From positions 1-14,873 of the forward strand of contig JABDMN010000400.1 in assembly GCA_013001485.1 (NCBI GenBank): a stretch of 14,873 nucleotides of DNA, written 5' to 3'. The DNA is from Acidimicrobiia bacterium (GTDB lineage Bacteria > Actinomycetota > Acidimicrobiia > Spongiisociales > UBA5794). Below, in pieces: positions 1 to 6,977 of this stretch. The first letter of the stretch is position 1, and each line of letters begins with the position of its first letter. Made by a program: the position numbers and the translations under genes. Under the pieces are notes generated by a model. The model saw only the letters and a list, made by a program, of their open reading frames with translations. It was not told where the DNA came from and did not search any database.

Positions 1-342
1 GCCGTGGGTCGTCACCAGGGTGATCACCGTGCCGACCAGCAGGACGAGCCCGTTCCACGGCTGGTCGAGCGAGTAGGCCCACAGCACGATCCCAAACCCC
101 ATCAGGGTCCACACCACGGCCAGAAGCGTGCCGAAGCCAGCCGGCACGAAGAAGAAGGCCCACTTCTCGAATGCGGTGCGATCGATGGCGGCGAACCGGT
201 CACCGAACTCCTCGACGAGGGCAGGGTCACGTTTCGCGGCGGCGACCGCCTTCCAGAAACCCGTGGGCTCGAGCCGGGTCTCCCCTGCTTGGAGAGCTTT
301 CTCTGCTCCGCCCAGAACCTCAGCGACCTGATCTCTATTCAC
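1..342 (-). CDS. Unrecognised membrane protein, N-terminal part (cut by window edge)
   Basis: This open frame runs from a GTG at 342 down to the window edge with no stop, giving 114 residues. The start is supported by a strong Shine-Dalgarno (AGGAGG on the minus strand, 353-348) five bases upstream. The first ~60 residues are soluble and charged and look like a short helical region (NRDQVAEVLGGAEKAL, then a segment around EEFGDRFAAIDR). Two hydrophobic stretches follow at about residues 62-88 and 97-112, so the protein enters the membrane there. The visible end is TTHG. I do not recognise the family and assign no function. It is divergent from the oxidoreductase gene at 405, with 62 bases between them. 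A TAGTGT hexamer on the minus strand (369-364) is a possible -10 for a short leader. That it is a real gene is fairly sure; its role is unknown. Confidence 0.72.
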   Translation of the reverse strand, partial: MNRDQVAEVLGGAEKALQAGETRLEPTGFWKAVAAAKRDPALVEEFGDRFAAIDRTAFEKWAFFFVPAGFGTLLAVVWTLMGFGIVLWAYSLDQPWNGLVLLVGTVITLVTTHG

Positions 343-392
343 GAGCACCTCCTGGTCGTGCCCACACTACGACCGCCGAGTAGTGGTTGATC

Positions 393-398
393 TAACGT
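393..398 (+). promoter_or_regulatory. Putative leaderless -10 hexamer for the LLM oxidoreductase
   Basis: TAACGT fits TANNNT and is followed by exactly six bases and then the ATG at 405. Transcription would therefore start at or next to the A of the start codon. No Shine-Dalgarno is visible before this ATG, which agrees with a leaderless mRNA. No good -35 is seen. Confidence 0.5.
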
Positions 399-404
399 CG
401 TCAC

Positions 405-1295
405 ATGCAGGTCGGCATCCAGCTCCCCGAGATCGAACGGGTCGTCCCCTGGCCGGAGTACCGGGACATGGCAGTCGCAGCCGAGGAGCTGGGCTACGCC
501 TCGCTCTGGGTCGGCGATCACCTGTTGTACGACAAGCCCGAAGGGTCCAAGGGGCCGTGGGAGTGCTGGTCGCTGCTGGCGGCTCTTGCGGCTGTCACGC
601 AGCGAGTACTGCTCGGCCCGCTGGTCACCCCGACAGGGTTCCGTAACCCGGCGTTGCTGGCGAAAATGGCGGGCACGGTCGACGAGATCTCTGACGGGCG
701 TCTTGTACTCGGGTTGGGATCGGGCTGGAACCGGCGCGAATACGACGCCTTCGGCTTCCCGTACGACAAGCGGGTAAGCCGGTTCGAGGAGGCCTACGCC
801 ATCATCGTCTCGCTCATCCGCACCGGACATGCCGACTTCTCAGGCACCTATCACTCCAATGAGACCAACTCGCTGATACCGCCGCCTCGTCCAGGCATGC
901 CGATCATGATCGGATCGACCGGGCCCCGGATGTTGGGCATCGGGGCACCGCACATGGACTGGTGGAACGAGTGGTGGAACCGCTTCGGGAACACCGTCGA
1001 AGGTCTACGACCGCTCACCGAGCGGGTCGACGCCGCGGTCACGGCCGCAGGTCGAGATCCAGGGGAGATCACCAAGTCGGTTGCGCTCCATGTCGCTCTC
1101 CCCGGCGGCGGAGGACGCCTCATGGGGGCCAACGTCGACTCATCACCGATAACGGGGAACACAGACGAGATGACCGAGGTGATTCTCCGGTTCGCCGAGC
1201 TCGTCGATCACGTCCAGCTGGTCGTCGACCCGATAACCATCGAGTCGATCGAGACGCTGGCTCCAGTCGTGAGCGCCATCCATGCAGCCGCCTGA
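405..1295 (+). CDS. LLM-class flavin-dependent (probably F420) oxidoreductase
   Basis: This is a 296-residue luciferase-like monooxygenase-family TIM-barrel protein, probably a cytoplasmic F420- or FMN-linked oxidoreductase. Family marks visible are the N-terminal strand MQVGIQLPE, the LWVGDH segment (35-39), and the block running from LVTPTGFRNPALLAKMAG (73-90) to DEISDGRLVLGLGSGW (93-108). Length is slightly below the usual 300-340 residues. The ATG at 405 has no ribosome binding site but sits six bases after a TAACGT hexamer. A PPOX-class F420 protein starts 36 bases downstream on the same strand, which favours F420 as cofactor (inference from context). Substrate cannot be told from the sequence; this superfamily covers many reactions. 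Confidence 0.88.
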   Translation: MQVGIQLPEIERVVPWPEYRDMAVAAEELGYASLWVGDHLLYDKPEGSKGPWECWSLLAALAAVTQRVLLGPLVTPTGFRNPALLAKMAGTVDEISDGRLVLGLGSGWNRREYDAFGFPYDKRVSRFEEAYAIIVSLIRTGHADFSGTYHSNETNSLIPPPRPGMPIMIGSTGPRMLGIGAPHMDWWNEWWNRFGNTVEGLRPLTERVDAAVTAAGRDPGEITKSVALHVALPGGGGRLMGANVDSSPITGNTDEMTEVILRFAELVDHVQLVVDPITIESIETLAPVVSAIHAAA

Positions 1296-1331
1296 TCGTG
1301 ACGGGTCTGAGTTCAGGGACCGATTGATCAG

Positions 1332-1760
1332 ATGAGGATGTCGGAAGCGGAGGCCAGGTCCAGGCTCGAACGAGCGGAGTTCGGGGTCCTCGGTACTCGC
1401 GACGCCGATCACGGCGTTCACCTCGTTCCCGTGGTGTTCGTTTTCGACGGTGGCCGGCTGATCGTCCCGATCGACACGGTGAAGCCGAAGTCCACGACCC
1501 GCTTGCGCCGTCTCGAGAACCTCGAGGTCGAGCCTCGTGCATCGCTTCTCGTAGATGAGCGCCATGACGACTGGTCACGACTCTGGTGGGTCCGGGTCGA
1601 CCTCACCTTCCTCGGCAGCGCGCAACCGACGCCCGCAGAGGTGACCCTGCTGGCAGAGAAGTACCCGCAGTATTCCGATGCCAAAGCCGTTCCGTTGATG
1701 CTCGCGTTCGAGACCAGCCAGGCCACCGGCTGGATGGCCGAACGGCCCGGTCCGGCCTGA
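1332..1760 (+). CDS. PPOX-class F420-dependent enzyme, Rv0121-like
   Basis: This 142-residue protein has the split beta-barrel FMN/F420-binding fold of the pyridoxamine-phosphate-oxidase-like superfamily. The order of an N-terminal helix (SEAEARSRLERAEFGVLGT), the HLVPVVFVFDGGRLIVPIDTVKPK block (about residues 30-53), then LRRLENLEVEPRASLLVDE resembles the Rv0121 subfamily of probable F420-dependent enzymes (from memory). The charged DDWSRLWWVRVDL stretch that follows is also typical. An alternative start lies two codons later (ATG at 1338). No clear Shine-Dalgarno or -10 precedes it, so co-transcription with the oxidoreductase is likely. Members are used as F420H2-dependent reductases on varied substrates; no specific one can be named here. 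Confidence 0.8.
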   Translation: MRMSEAEARSRLERAEFGVLGTRDADHGVHLVPVVFVFDGGRLIVPIDTVKPKSTTRLRRLENLEVEPRASLLVDERHDDWSRLWWVRVDLTFLGSAQPTPAEVTLLAEKYPQYSDAKAVPLMLAFETSQATGWMAERPGPA

Positions 1761-1774
1761 AACCACGCTGTGGG

Positions 1775-2917
1775 CTAGTGGGCGGCCTCGGTCGAGGACG
1801 GGCTGCGGAGCTCTCTCAGATGGTCCAGGTGACGGATCGTCTCGACTCCGAGCGTGATTATCAGCACGGCGCACACGGTGGCACCGAGCGCTGCTGCGTT
1901 CAGGTCACCCAGGGCAAGCCCGACGAGGGCAAGAAGCGACATGGCGACGAACCGCTCCCACGTCACGTGATGCGTGAAGCGGCGCACCATGATCGACTCG
2001 CCAACCAGGAAGAGGATGAGCCCTCCGACGAACGCCCAACGGTTTGCGTCGCTCAGAGCGTCGGCGGGATGGGCGAGCAGCTCCTCGGTGCCGATGGCAA
2101 AGAGGACCACCCCGGCAATGAGCGGGTAATGGGCGATCGAGTACCCGTCACGAGCAAGGCGGCCTCGAGCGACGCCGGTCGCGGCCTTGAGGGCGCGTTC
2201 ACCGGTCTGGAAGATCCAATCGAAGTAGGACCACCACATCGCCAGCGCGGTGAGCAGCATTGCGGTTCCGGCGACGTAGAACGCGGTATCGAAGTCCTGA
2301 CCGACGACGCCGAGCCCGATGGCGATGAGCACCTCACCCAACACGATGATGACGAAGAGTCCGTGCCGCTCTGCAAAGTGGCTCGCCTCGATGCGGTACT
2401 CGTTGCTCTCGACCGCAATCGTGCTGACGAAGTTGACGACAACAGCCGCAAGCCATACCCATGGCCGAAGGTCCGGGGACATGAATCCGCCGATCAGCAC
2501 GAGAGTCGCCCCTGCCAGCATCCGGGGTAGATAGGCAAGAAACGCCGACACCTCGTCTGTCCCCCACACCCGGCCGATGTTGAAGCCGGCGGAGAGCAGC
2601 ATCACGCCGAAGTAGGCCAGAGCGAAGGTGCCGCCATCGTCCGCGTATGACCCTTGCACCGCAACCGCCAGCGCGAACGTGCCAGCGGTGGCCGCGAGGA
2701 GCACCGAGCGAGGCCCCAGGTCGTCGAAGTCGGCGTAGCCGGCCGCCCAGGTGAACTGGGTCCACAACCACCACAGCAGGAGCAGCACGATGGCGGCCTT
2801 GCCCAGCGTCGGCCAGTCGAGGTGGCCGTGGATGAAGGCGACCACCTGGGTGATGCCAAACACAAAGACCAGGTCGAAGAACAGCTCGATGAAACTGGCG
2901 CTGCGGTCTTCCTCCAT
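1775..2917 (-). CDS. Low temperature requirement protein A (LtrA) family membrane protein
   Basis: This 380-residue polytopic membrane protein has about 11-12 hydrophobic segments. It carries the two LtrA-family hallmarks: the N-terminal block FIELFFDLVFVFGITQVV (9-26) and the central FAERHGLFVIIVLGEVLIAIG block (about 182-202). The family was named for a Listeria locus needed for growth at low temperature, but its biochemical role is not established. The ATG at 2917 is preferred because the GTG just upstream is followed by an in-frame TAG. A TAGCTT hexamer (minus strand, 2931-2926) lies eight bases before the ATG and could give a nearly leaderless mRNA. The gene lies 57 bases downstream of htrA on the same strand and converges with the PPOX gene, 14 bases away. 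Confidence 0.9.
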   Translation of the reverse strand: MEEDRSASFIELFFDLVFVFGITQVVAFIHGHLDWPTLGKAAIVLLLLWWLWTQFTWAAGYADFDDLGPRSVLLAATAGTFALAVAVQGSYADDGGTFALAYFGVMLLSAGFNIGRVWGTDEVSAFLAYLPRMLAGATLVLIGGFMSPDLRPWVWLAAVVVNFVSTIAVESNEYRIEASHFAERHGLFVIIVLGEVLIAIGLGVVGQDFDTAFYVAGTAMLLTALAMWWSYFDWIFQTGERALKAATGVARGRLARDGYSIAHYPLIAGVVLFAIGTEELLAHPADALSDANRWAFVGGLILFLVGESIMVRRFTHHVTWERFVAMSLLALVGLALGDLNAAALGATVCAVLIITLGVETIRHLDHLRELRSPSSTEAAH

Positions 2918-2974
2918 GGCCCGGAAAGCTAGCTCACGGGTGTCCGATGGGGTGAGCGAAGCGACGGGTCAGCG

Positions 2975-4240
2975 TCAGTCGGTAGCGCCGAGGGTGATCG
3001 TCCGGGTGAGCCCGGAACCATCGCGCTCCACGGTGATCTCGACGGTGGTGCCTGGGCGCAACGTGATGATCTCAGCACGCAGGTCGGAGCCGTCCCGGAT
3101 GGGATCGCCGTTCACCGCAACAACCAGGTCGCCCACCTGGAGCCCGCCCTCGGCAGCAGCAGAGCCGGCAACGACGCTCTGGATCAAGGCTCCGGAGTCA
3201 CCGTTGGCCGGCGAGGTCATGCTGACCCCCAGGAACGCCAGGCCGACGTTGTCACCGGCGACTAGCTGATCCGCGACGATCACGGCCAGGTCGATGGAAA
3301 TGGCAAAGCCCACGCCTTCGTTTCCACCCGAGTTGGTGAAGATCTGATCGTTGATGCCGATCACCCGGCCACGGAGGTCGACCAAAGGACCGCCCGAGTT
3401 GCCGGGATTGATGGCGGCGTCGGTCTGGACCATCGTGATGTTGGAGACGATGCGATCGGTCGCGCTGACGATCCCCGACGTCACGGTCTGGTCGAGGCCG
3501 AAGGGGCTGCCCACAGCCACAGCCGTTTGGCCAACTGTCAGCTCGGAACCGTCGGCGAGCGTGGCCACCGCAAGGACCGCGGTCGGATCGATGGAAACGA
3601 CGGCGACATCGGTGGCGTCATGGGTCCCGACAACGGTTCCGCCAACCGACGTTCCGTCGGCGAGCCGCACGGTGACCGACCGTGAACCCTCGACTACGTG
3701 GGCCGCGGTCAGGATGTAGCCCTGGGCGTCATAGATGACTCCGGAGCCAAGTCCAGAGTTCGTGTCGATCTGGACGACGGCGGGAGCGACCGCAGCGGCA
3801 GCAGCGGCCACCGGCTCGAGATCGCCCACCACGGCGGGCGTCGTCGGAGTCGGCGCGACGACAGCCGGAGGAGCCGTGGTGGTCGACGTAATGGTCGTCG
3901 GTGTGCTGGCCGCCACAGTGTTCACCTGGACCGGATTGTTTGTGTCTGCGGTGAGTCGACCGAGACCGAACCCCGAGGCCGCGATCACGGCAGCGGCGAC
4001 GATGCCCGCGAGAAACCCCGGCGTCCGTCGCTTCCTGGGTTCTTCCACTACAACGGGGGCCGTGCCGGCGTCGCGGCGCGGGACCTCGAACGCCTGGCGA
4101 CGTGCGGGCTCGCTGAGGACGCGAGAGCCCGCACCGGCGAGCGGAGGAAGGCCGGTGCGGGACTCGACGCGTTGCGGAGCGGCGGTGGTGGAGGGGAACT
4201 CGGGTAGCGGTGTCGATTCGGGCTCGAGGTACTCATTCAT
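2975..4240 (-). CDS. htrA: HtrA/DegP-type trypsin-like serine protease with PDZ domain
   Basis: This is a membrane-anchored S1C protease acting outside the membrane, of the HtrA/PepD type used in envelope protein quality control. In the 421-residue form, residues 1-75 are a proline- and charge-rich cytoplasmic region. A single membrane segment lies at about 76-97 after RKRR, followed by a Thr/Pro/Ala-rich linker (about 100-140). The protease domain shows the catalytic triad: His181 in TAAHVV, Asp211 in TDVAVV and Ser282 in NPGNSGGPL. One PDZ domain fills about 335-418. The open frame extends to 4309, but I chose the ATG at 4240 because AGAAGG lies about eight bases before it and the extra 23 residues do not look conserved in kind. 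Two direct repeats lie upstream at 4307-4325. Nearest mycobacterial parallel is PepD. Confidence 0.92.
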   Translation of the reverse strand: MNEYLEPESTPLPEFPSTTAAPQRVESRTGLPPLAGAGSRVLSEPARRQAFEVPRRDAGTAPVVVEEPRKRRTPGFLAGIVAAAVIAASGFGLGRLTADTNNPVQVNTVAASTPTTITSTTTAPPAVVAPTPTTPAVVGDLEPVAAAAAAVAPAVVQIDTNSGLGSGVIYDAQGYILTAAHVVEGSRSVTVRLADGTSVGGTVVGTHDATDVAVVSIDPTAVLAVATLADGSELTVGQTAVAVGSPFGLDQTVTSGIVSATDRIVSNITMVQTDAAINPGNSGGPLVDLRGRVIGINDQIFTNSGGNEGVGFAISIDLAVIVADQLVAGDNVGLAFLGVSMTSPANGDSGALIQSVVAGSAAAEGGLQVGDLVVAVNGDPIRDGSDLRAEIITLRPGTTVEITVERDGSGLTRTITLGATD

Positions 4241-4306
4241 CTCGGAATCCTTCTCACGTCGATGCGGTGACTCTCCCCTCATACGTTGAGGAACCGCTGA
4301 ACGGAT

Positions 4307-4325
4307 CATGAGAAGAGCATGAGAA
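4307..4325 (-). promoter_or_regulatory. Tandem 8-bp direct repeat upstream of htrA, response-regulator-type operator
   Basis: On the minus strand two identical copies of TTCTCATG are separated by CTC, so the repeat period is 11 bp, one helical turn. They lie about 67-85 bases upstream of the htrA ATG. OmpR/PhoB-class response regulators bind head-to-tail as dimers to such repeats. The mycobacterial envelope-stress regulator MprA is reported to use two 8-bp direct repeats with a 3-bp spacer and controls pepD, an htrA homologue (recalled; exact consensus not checked). A downstream TATGAG (4284-4279) could be the -10. The repeats are seen; the regulator is inferred. Confidence 0.55.
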
Positions 4326-4403
4326 ACGACAACCCGACCATCGACTACTGGCTGGCTGGGTCTGTCCGTGGTGCTACCTGGCCACAGATCGGGTCAACTA
4401 CCT

Positions 4404-4419
4404 CACCGGGTACCTGGTG
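4404..4419. repeat. Near-perfect 16-bp palindrome between dipeptidase and htrA
   Basis: CACCGGGTACCTGGTG pairs at seven of eight positions about its centre, with no loop. It lies in the 210-base gap between the dipeptidase stop (4451) and the htrA start (4240). The shape suits a dimeric DNA-binding protein rather than an RNA hairpin. It may also be chance in GC-rich DNA. Apart from this and the htrA repeats I see no gene in this gap. Confidence 0.3.
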
Positions 4420-4450
4420 CCGAAGCGTGTTCGCTCGCGCGCTGGCGGCT

Positions 4451-5788
4451 TTAGCCGGCGAGTAGTTGCAGAGCGATGGCCTCAGCGAGACAACCCCTGC
4501 GGAGTTCCTCGAGATCGAGAGACTCGTTTGGCCCGTGGGCGCCACTCGTGGGATCGCCGACACCGGTCAGCAGGATCGATGCATCGGGGTAGGCATCGGC
4601 AAACGCTGCGACAAAGGGGATCGAGCCACCGACACCCATATCGATTGTCGGCTTGCCCCAGGCGAACTCGAAGGCCTGGCGATAGGCGTCGTAGGCGGTT
4701 CCCGTGGTGTCGAGCGCAAACGCCTCACCGGACGCACCGCGAGTCACGGTGACCGATGCACCCCACGGCGCCCTCGCCTCGAGGTGGGCGACAAGAGCGT
4801 CCATGGCGCGCTTCGGGTCGTCTCCCGGTGCGATCCGGACACTGACCTTGGCCCTCGCCACGGGAACGAGCTGATTGATCGCCTCGCCGACACCCGGCGC
4901 GTCGATCGCAAGTACCGCAGCTGCAGGCTTCGTCCACATCCGGGTAGTCAGTGACCCTTCGCCCAGCAGTTGGACGCCGTCGACGACGCCCGCCTGCTGC
5001 CGCAGTTCGGCTTCGGTGAGATCGAGCGGATCGCTCTCACCCGTCACCAGACCATCGATGGCAACCTCGCCAGACTCGTCGTGGAGGGTCGCCAGCAGTC
5101 GGACCAGAGACGTCAGCGCATCGGGCACGACCCCACCAAACATGCCGGAGTGGACGCCATGCTCGAGGGTCCGCACCTCGACGACACAGTCGACCAAGCC
5201 TCGCAACGATGTCGTGAGCGTTGGAGTGCCCACCCGCCAGTTGGCGGAGTCGGCGATGACGATGGCGTCTGCACGCAGCAACTCACCGTGCTCGGCGAGG
5301 AAGTCGGTGAGGTGGAGCGAGCCGATCTCCTCTTCGCCCTCGACGAACAGCTTGACGCCGACGGGCGGATTCGAACCATGCGCCCGAATGGCGGCAAGGT
5401 GCATCACGATTCCCGACTTGTCGTCGGCTGAGCCCCTCCCGAACAGTCGGCCGTCACGTTCCTCCGGCTCGAACGGATCGTTGATGGTCCAATCGGTGTG
5501 TGGGCCTGCGGGTTGCACGTCGTGATGGGCGTACAGCAGCACGGTCGGTGCCCCTTCGGGAGCAGCAATCTCCGCGAACACCGCGGGGTGGGCGTCGGCG
5601 TGCTCGAGAAGACGCACCCCGGACATGCCAGCCGCCTCTGCCAGCTCCATGGTGGCCTCTGCGCTGCGGCGTACCTCGCCCGGATCGAAACCGGGCGCCG
5701 AAACCGACGGGATACGGACCAGATCTTCGAGCTGCGACCGGACCTCGGGGAACAGGGAATCTATGGCTGAAGCAAGTTCGTCAAACAT
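4451..5788 (-). CDS. M20-family metallopeptidase (dipeptidase, ArgE/DapE/CNDP type)
   Basis: This 445-residue di-zinc peptidase probably cleaves dipeptides or similar small amides in the cytoplasm. Metal-site motifs are in the family order: His88 in LLYAHHDVQP, Asp122 in GSADDKSG, the EGEEEIGS block with base Glu153 and ligand Glu154, Asp180 in VIADS, and His418 in GAHGPNE. The middle region (about 200-320) is the lid/dimerisation domain, with GVHSGMFGG at 211-219. Length is normal for the dipeptidase branch. The ATG at 5788 has no strong Shine-Dalgarno but lies six bases after a TAGCGT hexamer. The gene is divergent from the VUT transporter (58 bases apart) and upstream of htrA on the same strand, separated by 210 bases, so it is probably its own transcript. 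Exact substrate is not deducible. Confidence 0.92.
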   Translation of the reverse strand: MFDELASAIDSLFPEVRSQLEDLVRIPSVSAPGFDPGEVRRSAEATMELAEAAGMSGVRLLEHADAHPAVFAEIAAPEGAPTVLLYAHHDVQPAGPHTDWTINDPFEPEERDGRLFGRGSADDKSGIVMHLAAIRAHGSNPPVGVKLFVEGEEEIGSLHLTDFLAEHGELLRADAIVIADSANWRVGTPTLTTSLRGLVDCVVEVRTLEHGVHSGMFGGVVPDALTSLVRLLATLHDESGEVAIDGLVTGESDPLDLTEAELRQQAGVVDGVQLLGEGSLTTRMWTKPAAAVLAIDAPGVGEAINQLVPVARAKVSVRIAPGDDPKRAMDALVAHLEARAPWGASVTVTRGASGEAFALDTTGTAYDAYRQAFEFAWGKPTIDMGVGGSIPFVAAFADAYPDASILLTGVGDPTSGAHGPNESLDLEELRRGCLAEAIALQLLAG

Positions 5789-5794
5789 GCCCTC

Positions 5795-5800
5795 ACGCTA
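5795..5800 (-). promoter_or_regulatory. Putative leaderless -10 hexamer for the M20 dipeptidase
   Basis: On the minus strand TAGCGT (5800-5795) is followed by six bases and then the ATG at 5788. It fits TANNNT at leaderless spacing. No clear -35 is visible. Confidence 0.48.
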
Positions 5801-5846
5801 CCGGCCCGCACCGTGCTGCCACATCGGGTCTGTACCCTCCCCGGCC

Positions 5847-6497
5847 GTGAAGACGGCCACAGCAACAACGACCCGACGCACGGCCTCAGTCGTCGCCTTG
5901 CTGGCTTCGGCCTATGTGGCGGCACAGATCCTCGCCGATATCTCGAGCCTGAAGATCACGGAGGTCGCCGGGTTCTCGATGGACGCCGGCACCCTGGTGT
6001 ACCCGTTCACGTTCACCATCCGCGACCTCATCCACAAGACCGCGGGCAAGCAGGTCGCCCGCACGATCATCATCGCTGCCGCGGCCATCAACCTGTTCAT
6101 GGCCGGCTTGTTCTGGGTCGTCGATGCGCTCCCCCAAGACCTCACCGCCGGCGCCCCAACCGAGTTGTTCGGGGACGTGCTGGCGCCGGTGTGGCGCATC
6201 GTGTTCGCTTCGATCATCGCCGAGGTGATCGCCGAGTTCACCGACACCGAGATCTACTCACGGTGGGTCGACCGGTTTGGCAGCCGGCATCAATGGGGAC
6301 GGGTCCTCGCCTCGAACGCCGTCGCCATCCCCATCGACTCCGTGATCTTTGCGGTCATTGCCTTTGCCGGCGTGCTGTCGGGTGACGCAGTCGTGGAGAT
6401 CATCGTCACCAACATCGTGGTCAAAGCCATCGTGACGATCGTGTCGATTCCGTGGATCTACGCCGTGAGACCGGGCCGAGTGGTGGACGACGACTGA
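5847..6497 (+). CDS. VUT-family transporter (queuosine-precursor transporter type)
   Basis: This 216-residue membrane protein resembles the Vut_1/YhhQ family, whose members import queuosine precursors or other small molecules. After a short basic N-terminus, hydrophobic segments appear around residues 13-30, 45-60, 68-88, 108-130, 158-180 and 185-205. Family-like features are QILADISSLK near the first segment, the acidic-aromatic motif YPFTFTIRDLIHK, and EFTDTEIYSRW. The frame is open to 5625, but I prefer the GTG at 5847. The upstream codons overlap the divergent dipeptidase, look non-membrane, and a TACCCT hexamer (5833-5838) lies eight bases before this GTG. Its stop overlaps the ATG of the Fur-family regulator by one base (TGATG), so translation is coupled. 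The substrate is not known. No preQ1-like aptamer is seen in the 58-base upstream gap. Confidence 0.82.
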   Translation: MKTATATTTRRTASVVALLASAYVAAQILADISSLKITEVAGFSMDAGTLVYPFTFTIRDLIHKTAGKQVARTIIIAAAAINLFMAGLFWVVDALPQDLTAGAPTELFGDVLAPVWRIVFASIIAEVIAEFTDTEIYSRWVDRFGSRHQWGRVLASNAVAIPIDSVIFAVIAFAGVLSGDAVVEIIVTNIVVKAIVTIVSIPWIYAVRPGRVVDDD

Positions 6498-6919
6498 TGC
6501 ACATCACTGCAGACACGCTGCTCAACGCCCTGCGCTCTCAGGGCATGCGGATCACAGACGCCCGCATCCAGATCTGCGAGGAGATCGCCGAACGCCACGG
6601 CGAGCACCTCACGGCAACTGCCATCAGCGAGACAGTCGACGCCAACGAGTCGACCGTGTACCGCACCCTCGAGGTGCTCGAACAAGCTGGCATCGTCGAG
6701 CACAGCCATATGGGCCACGGTCCCGCCGTCTATCACCTCGCTGAGGACTCCGACCACCATCACCTCGTCTGTGAACGGTGCGGACGCGCCGAAGCTCTGC
6801 CCGCCGCGGCCTACGAAGCGCTCGTCGCTGGAATCACTGCCGAGACCGGGTTCGTGCCGACGTCGCGCCACTTCGCACTCACCGGTCTATGCAGCCGGTG
6901 CAAGGCAGAAAACACTTGA
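6497..6919 (+). CDS. nur: Fur-family metalloregulator, probable nickel uptake regulator Nur
   Basis: This 140-residue Fur-family repressor has a winged-helix DNA-binding domain (about 1-80, with recognition region NESTVYRTLEVLEQAGIV at 50-67) and a metal-binding dimerisation domain. Candidate metal ligands are His34, His69, His71 and His74 (HSHMGH), the triplet His87-89, and His125. Two CxxC pairs (Cys92/95 and Cys132/135) suit a structural zinc site. From memory, Streptomyces Nur uses His70, His72 and His126 for nickel, which match His69, His71 and His125 here with an offset of one. The start chosen is the ATG at 6497, overlapping the VUT stop as TGATG, rather than an extension to 6452. The Nur-box operator and nickel transporter immediately downstream support Nur over Zur or Fur. 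Autoregulation is not obvious, since no Nur box is seen before the VUT gene. Confidence 0.86.
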   Translation: MHITADTLLNALRSQGMRITDARIQICEEIAERHGEHLTATAISETVDANESTVYRTLEVLEQAGIVEHSHMGHGPAVYHLAEDSDHHHLVCERCGRAEALPAAAYEALVAGITAETGFVPTSRHFALTGLCSRCKAENT

Positions 6920-6940
6920 TCAGCTAGCTCCAGACGCCGA

Positions 6941-6946
6941 TACTCT
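6941..6946 (+). promoter_or_regulatory. Putative -10 hexamer of the nik operon
   Basis: TACTCT fits TANNNT and overlaps the left edge of the Nur operator. A TTGATC (6916-6921) overlapping the nur stop could be a weak -35, but the spacing of 19 bases is long. Start of transcription would fall within the operator, as expected for a repressor site. Confidence 0.4.
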
Positions 6947-6971
6947 TGTTGCAAACGACTTGCAACAAGAG
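6943..6971. promoter_or_regulatory. Nur box: perfect 12-bp inverted repeat before nikM
   Basis: The arms CTCTTGTTGCAA (6943-6954) and TTGCAACAAGAG (6960-6971) are perfectly complementary around the 5-base spacer ACGAC. The core is TTGCAA-N5-TTGCAA, which is the Nur box consensus described for Streptomyces nickel-responsive genes (recalled). It lies six bases before the nikM ATG and includes most of the AAGAGG ribosome binding site (6967-6972). It therefore probably blocks the promoter when nickel-bound Nur is present. Confidence 0.85.
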
Positions 6972-6977
6972 GCACCA

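Noticed and set aside
1761..1774. Terminator between the PPOX and LtrA genes
   Set aside because: Only a very short CCA...TGG pairing is visible in 14 bases, not enough to support a call.
1586..2530. Long 314-codon plus-strand open frame opposite the LtrA gene
   Set aside because: It begins inside the PPOX gene in another frame and runs antisense to LtrA. Its product is Arg/Asp/Gly/His-rich with no domain look, typical of GC-rich shadow frames.
4241..4309. N-terminal extension of HtrA to an ATG at 4309
   Set aside because: The ATG at 4240 has a proper Shine-Dalgarno, and the longer start would lie within the direct repeats proposed as the operator.
4345..4563. Short minus-strand frame across the dipeptidase end and the following gap
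   Set aside because: It overlaps the dipeptidase C-terminus in another frame, has no ribosome binding site and no family look.
5789..5846. Possible preQ1 riboswitch before the VUT transporter
   Set aside because: The 58-base gap lacks the A-rich tail and stem pattern of a preQ1 aptamer, and the -10 candidate leaves almost no leader.
6920..6977. Cobalamin riboswitch and a cobalt assignment for the ECF transporter
   Set aside because: The gap is only 58 bases, far too short for a B12 aptamer, and it is filled by a Nur box.
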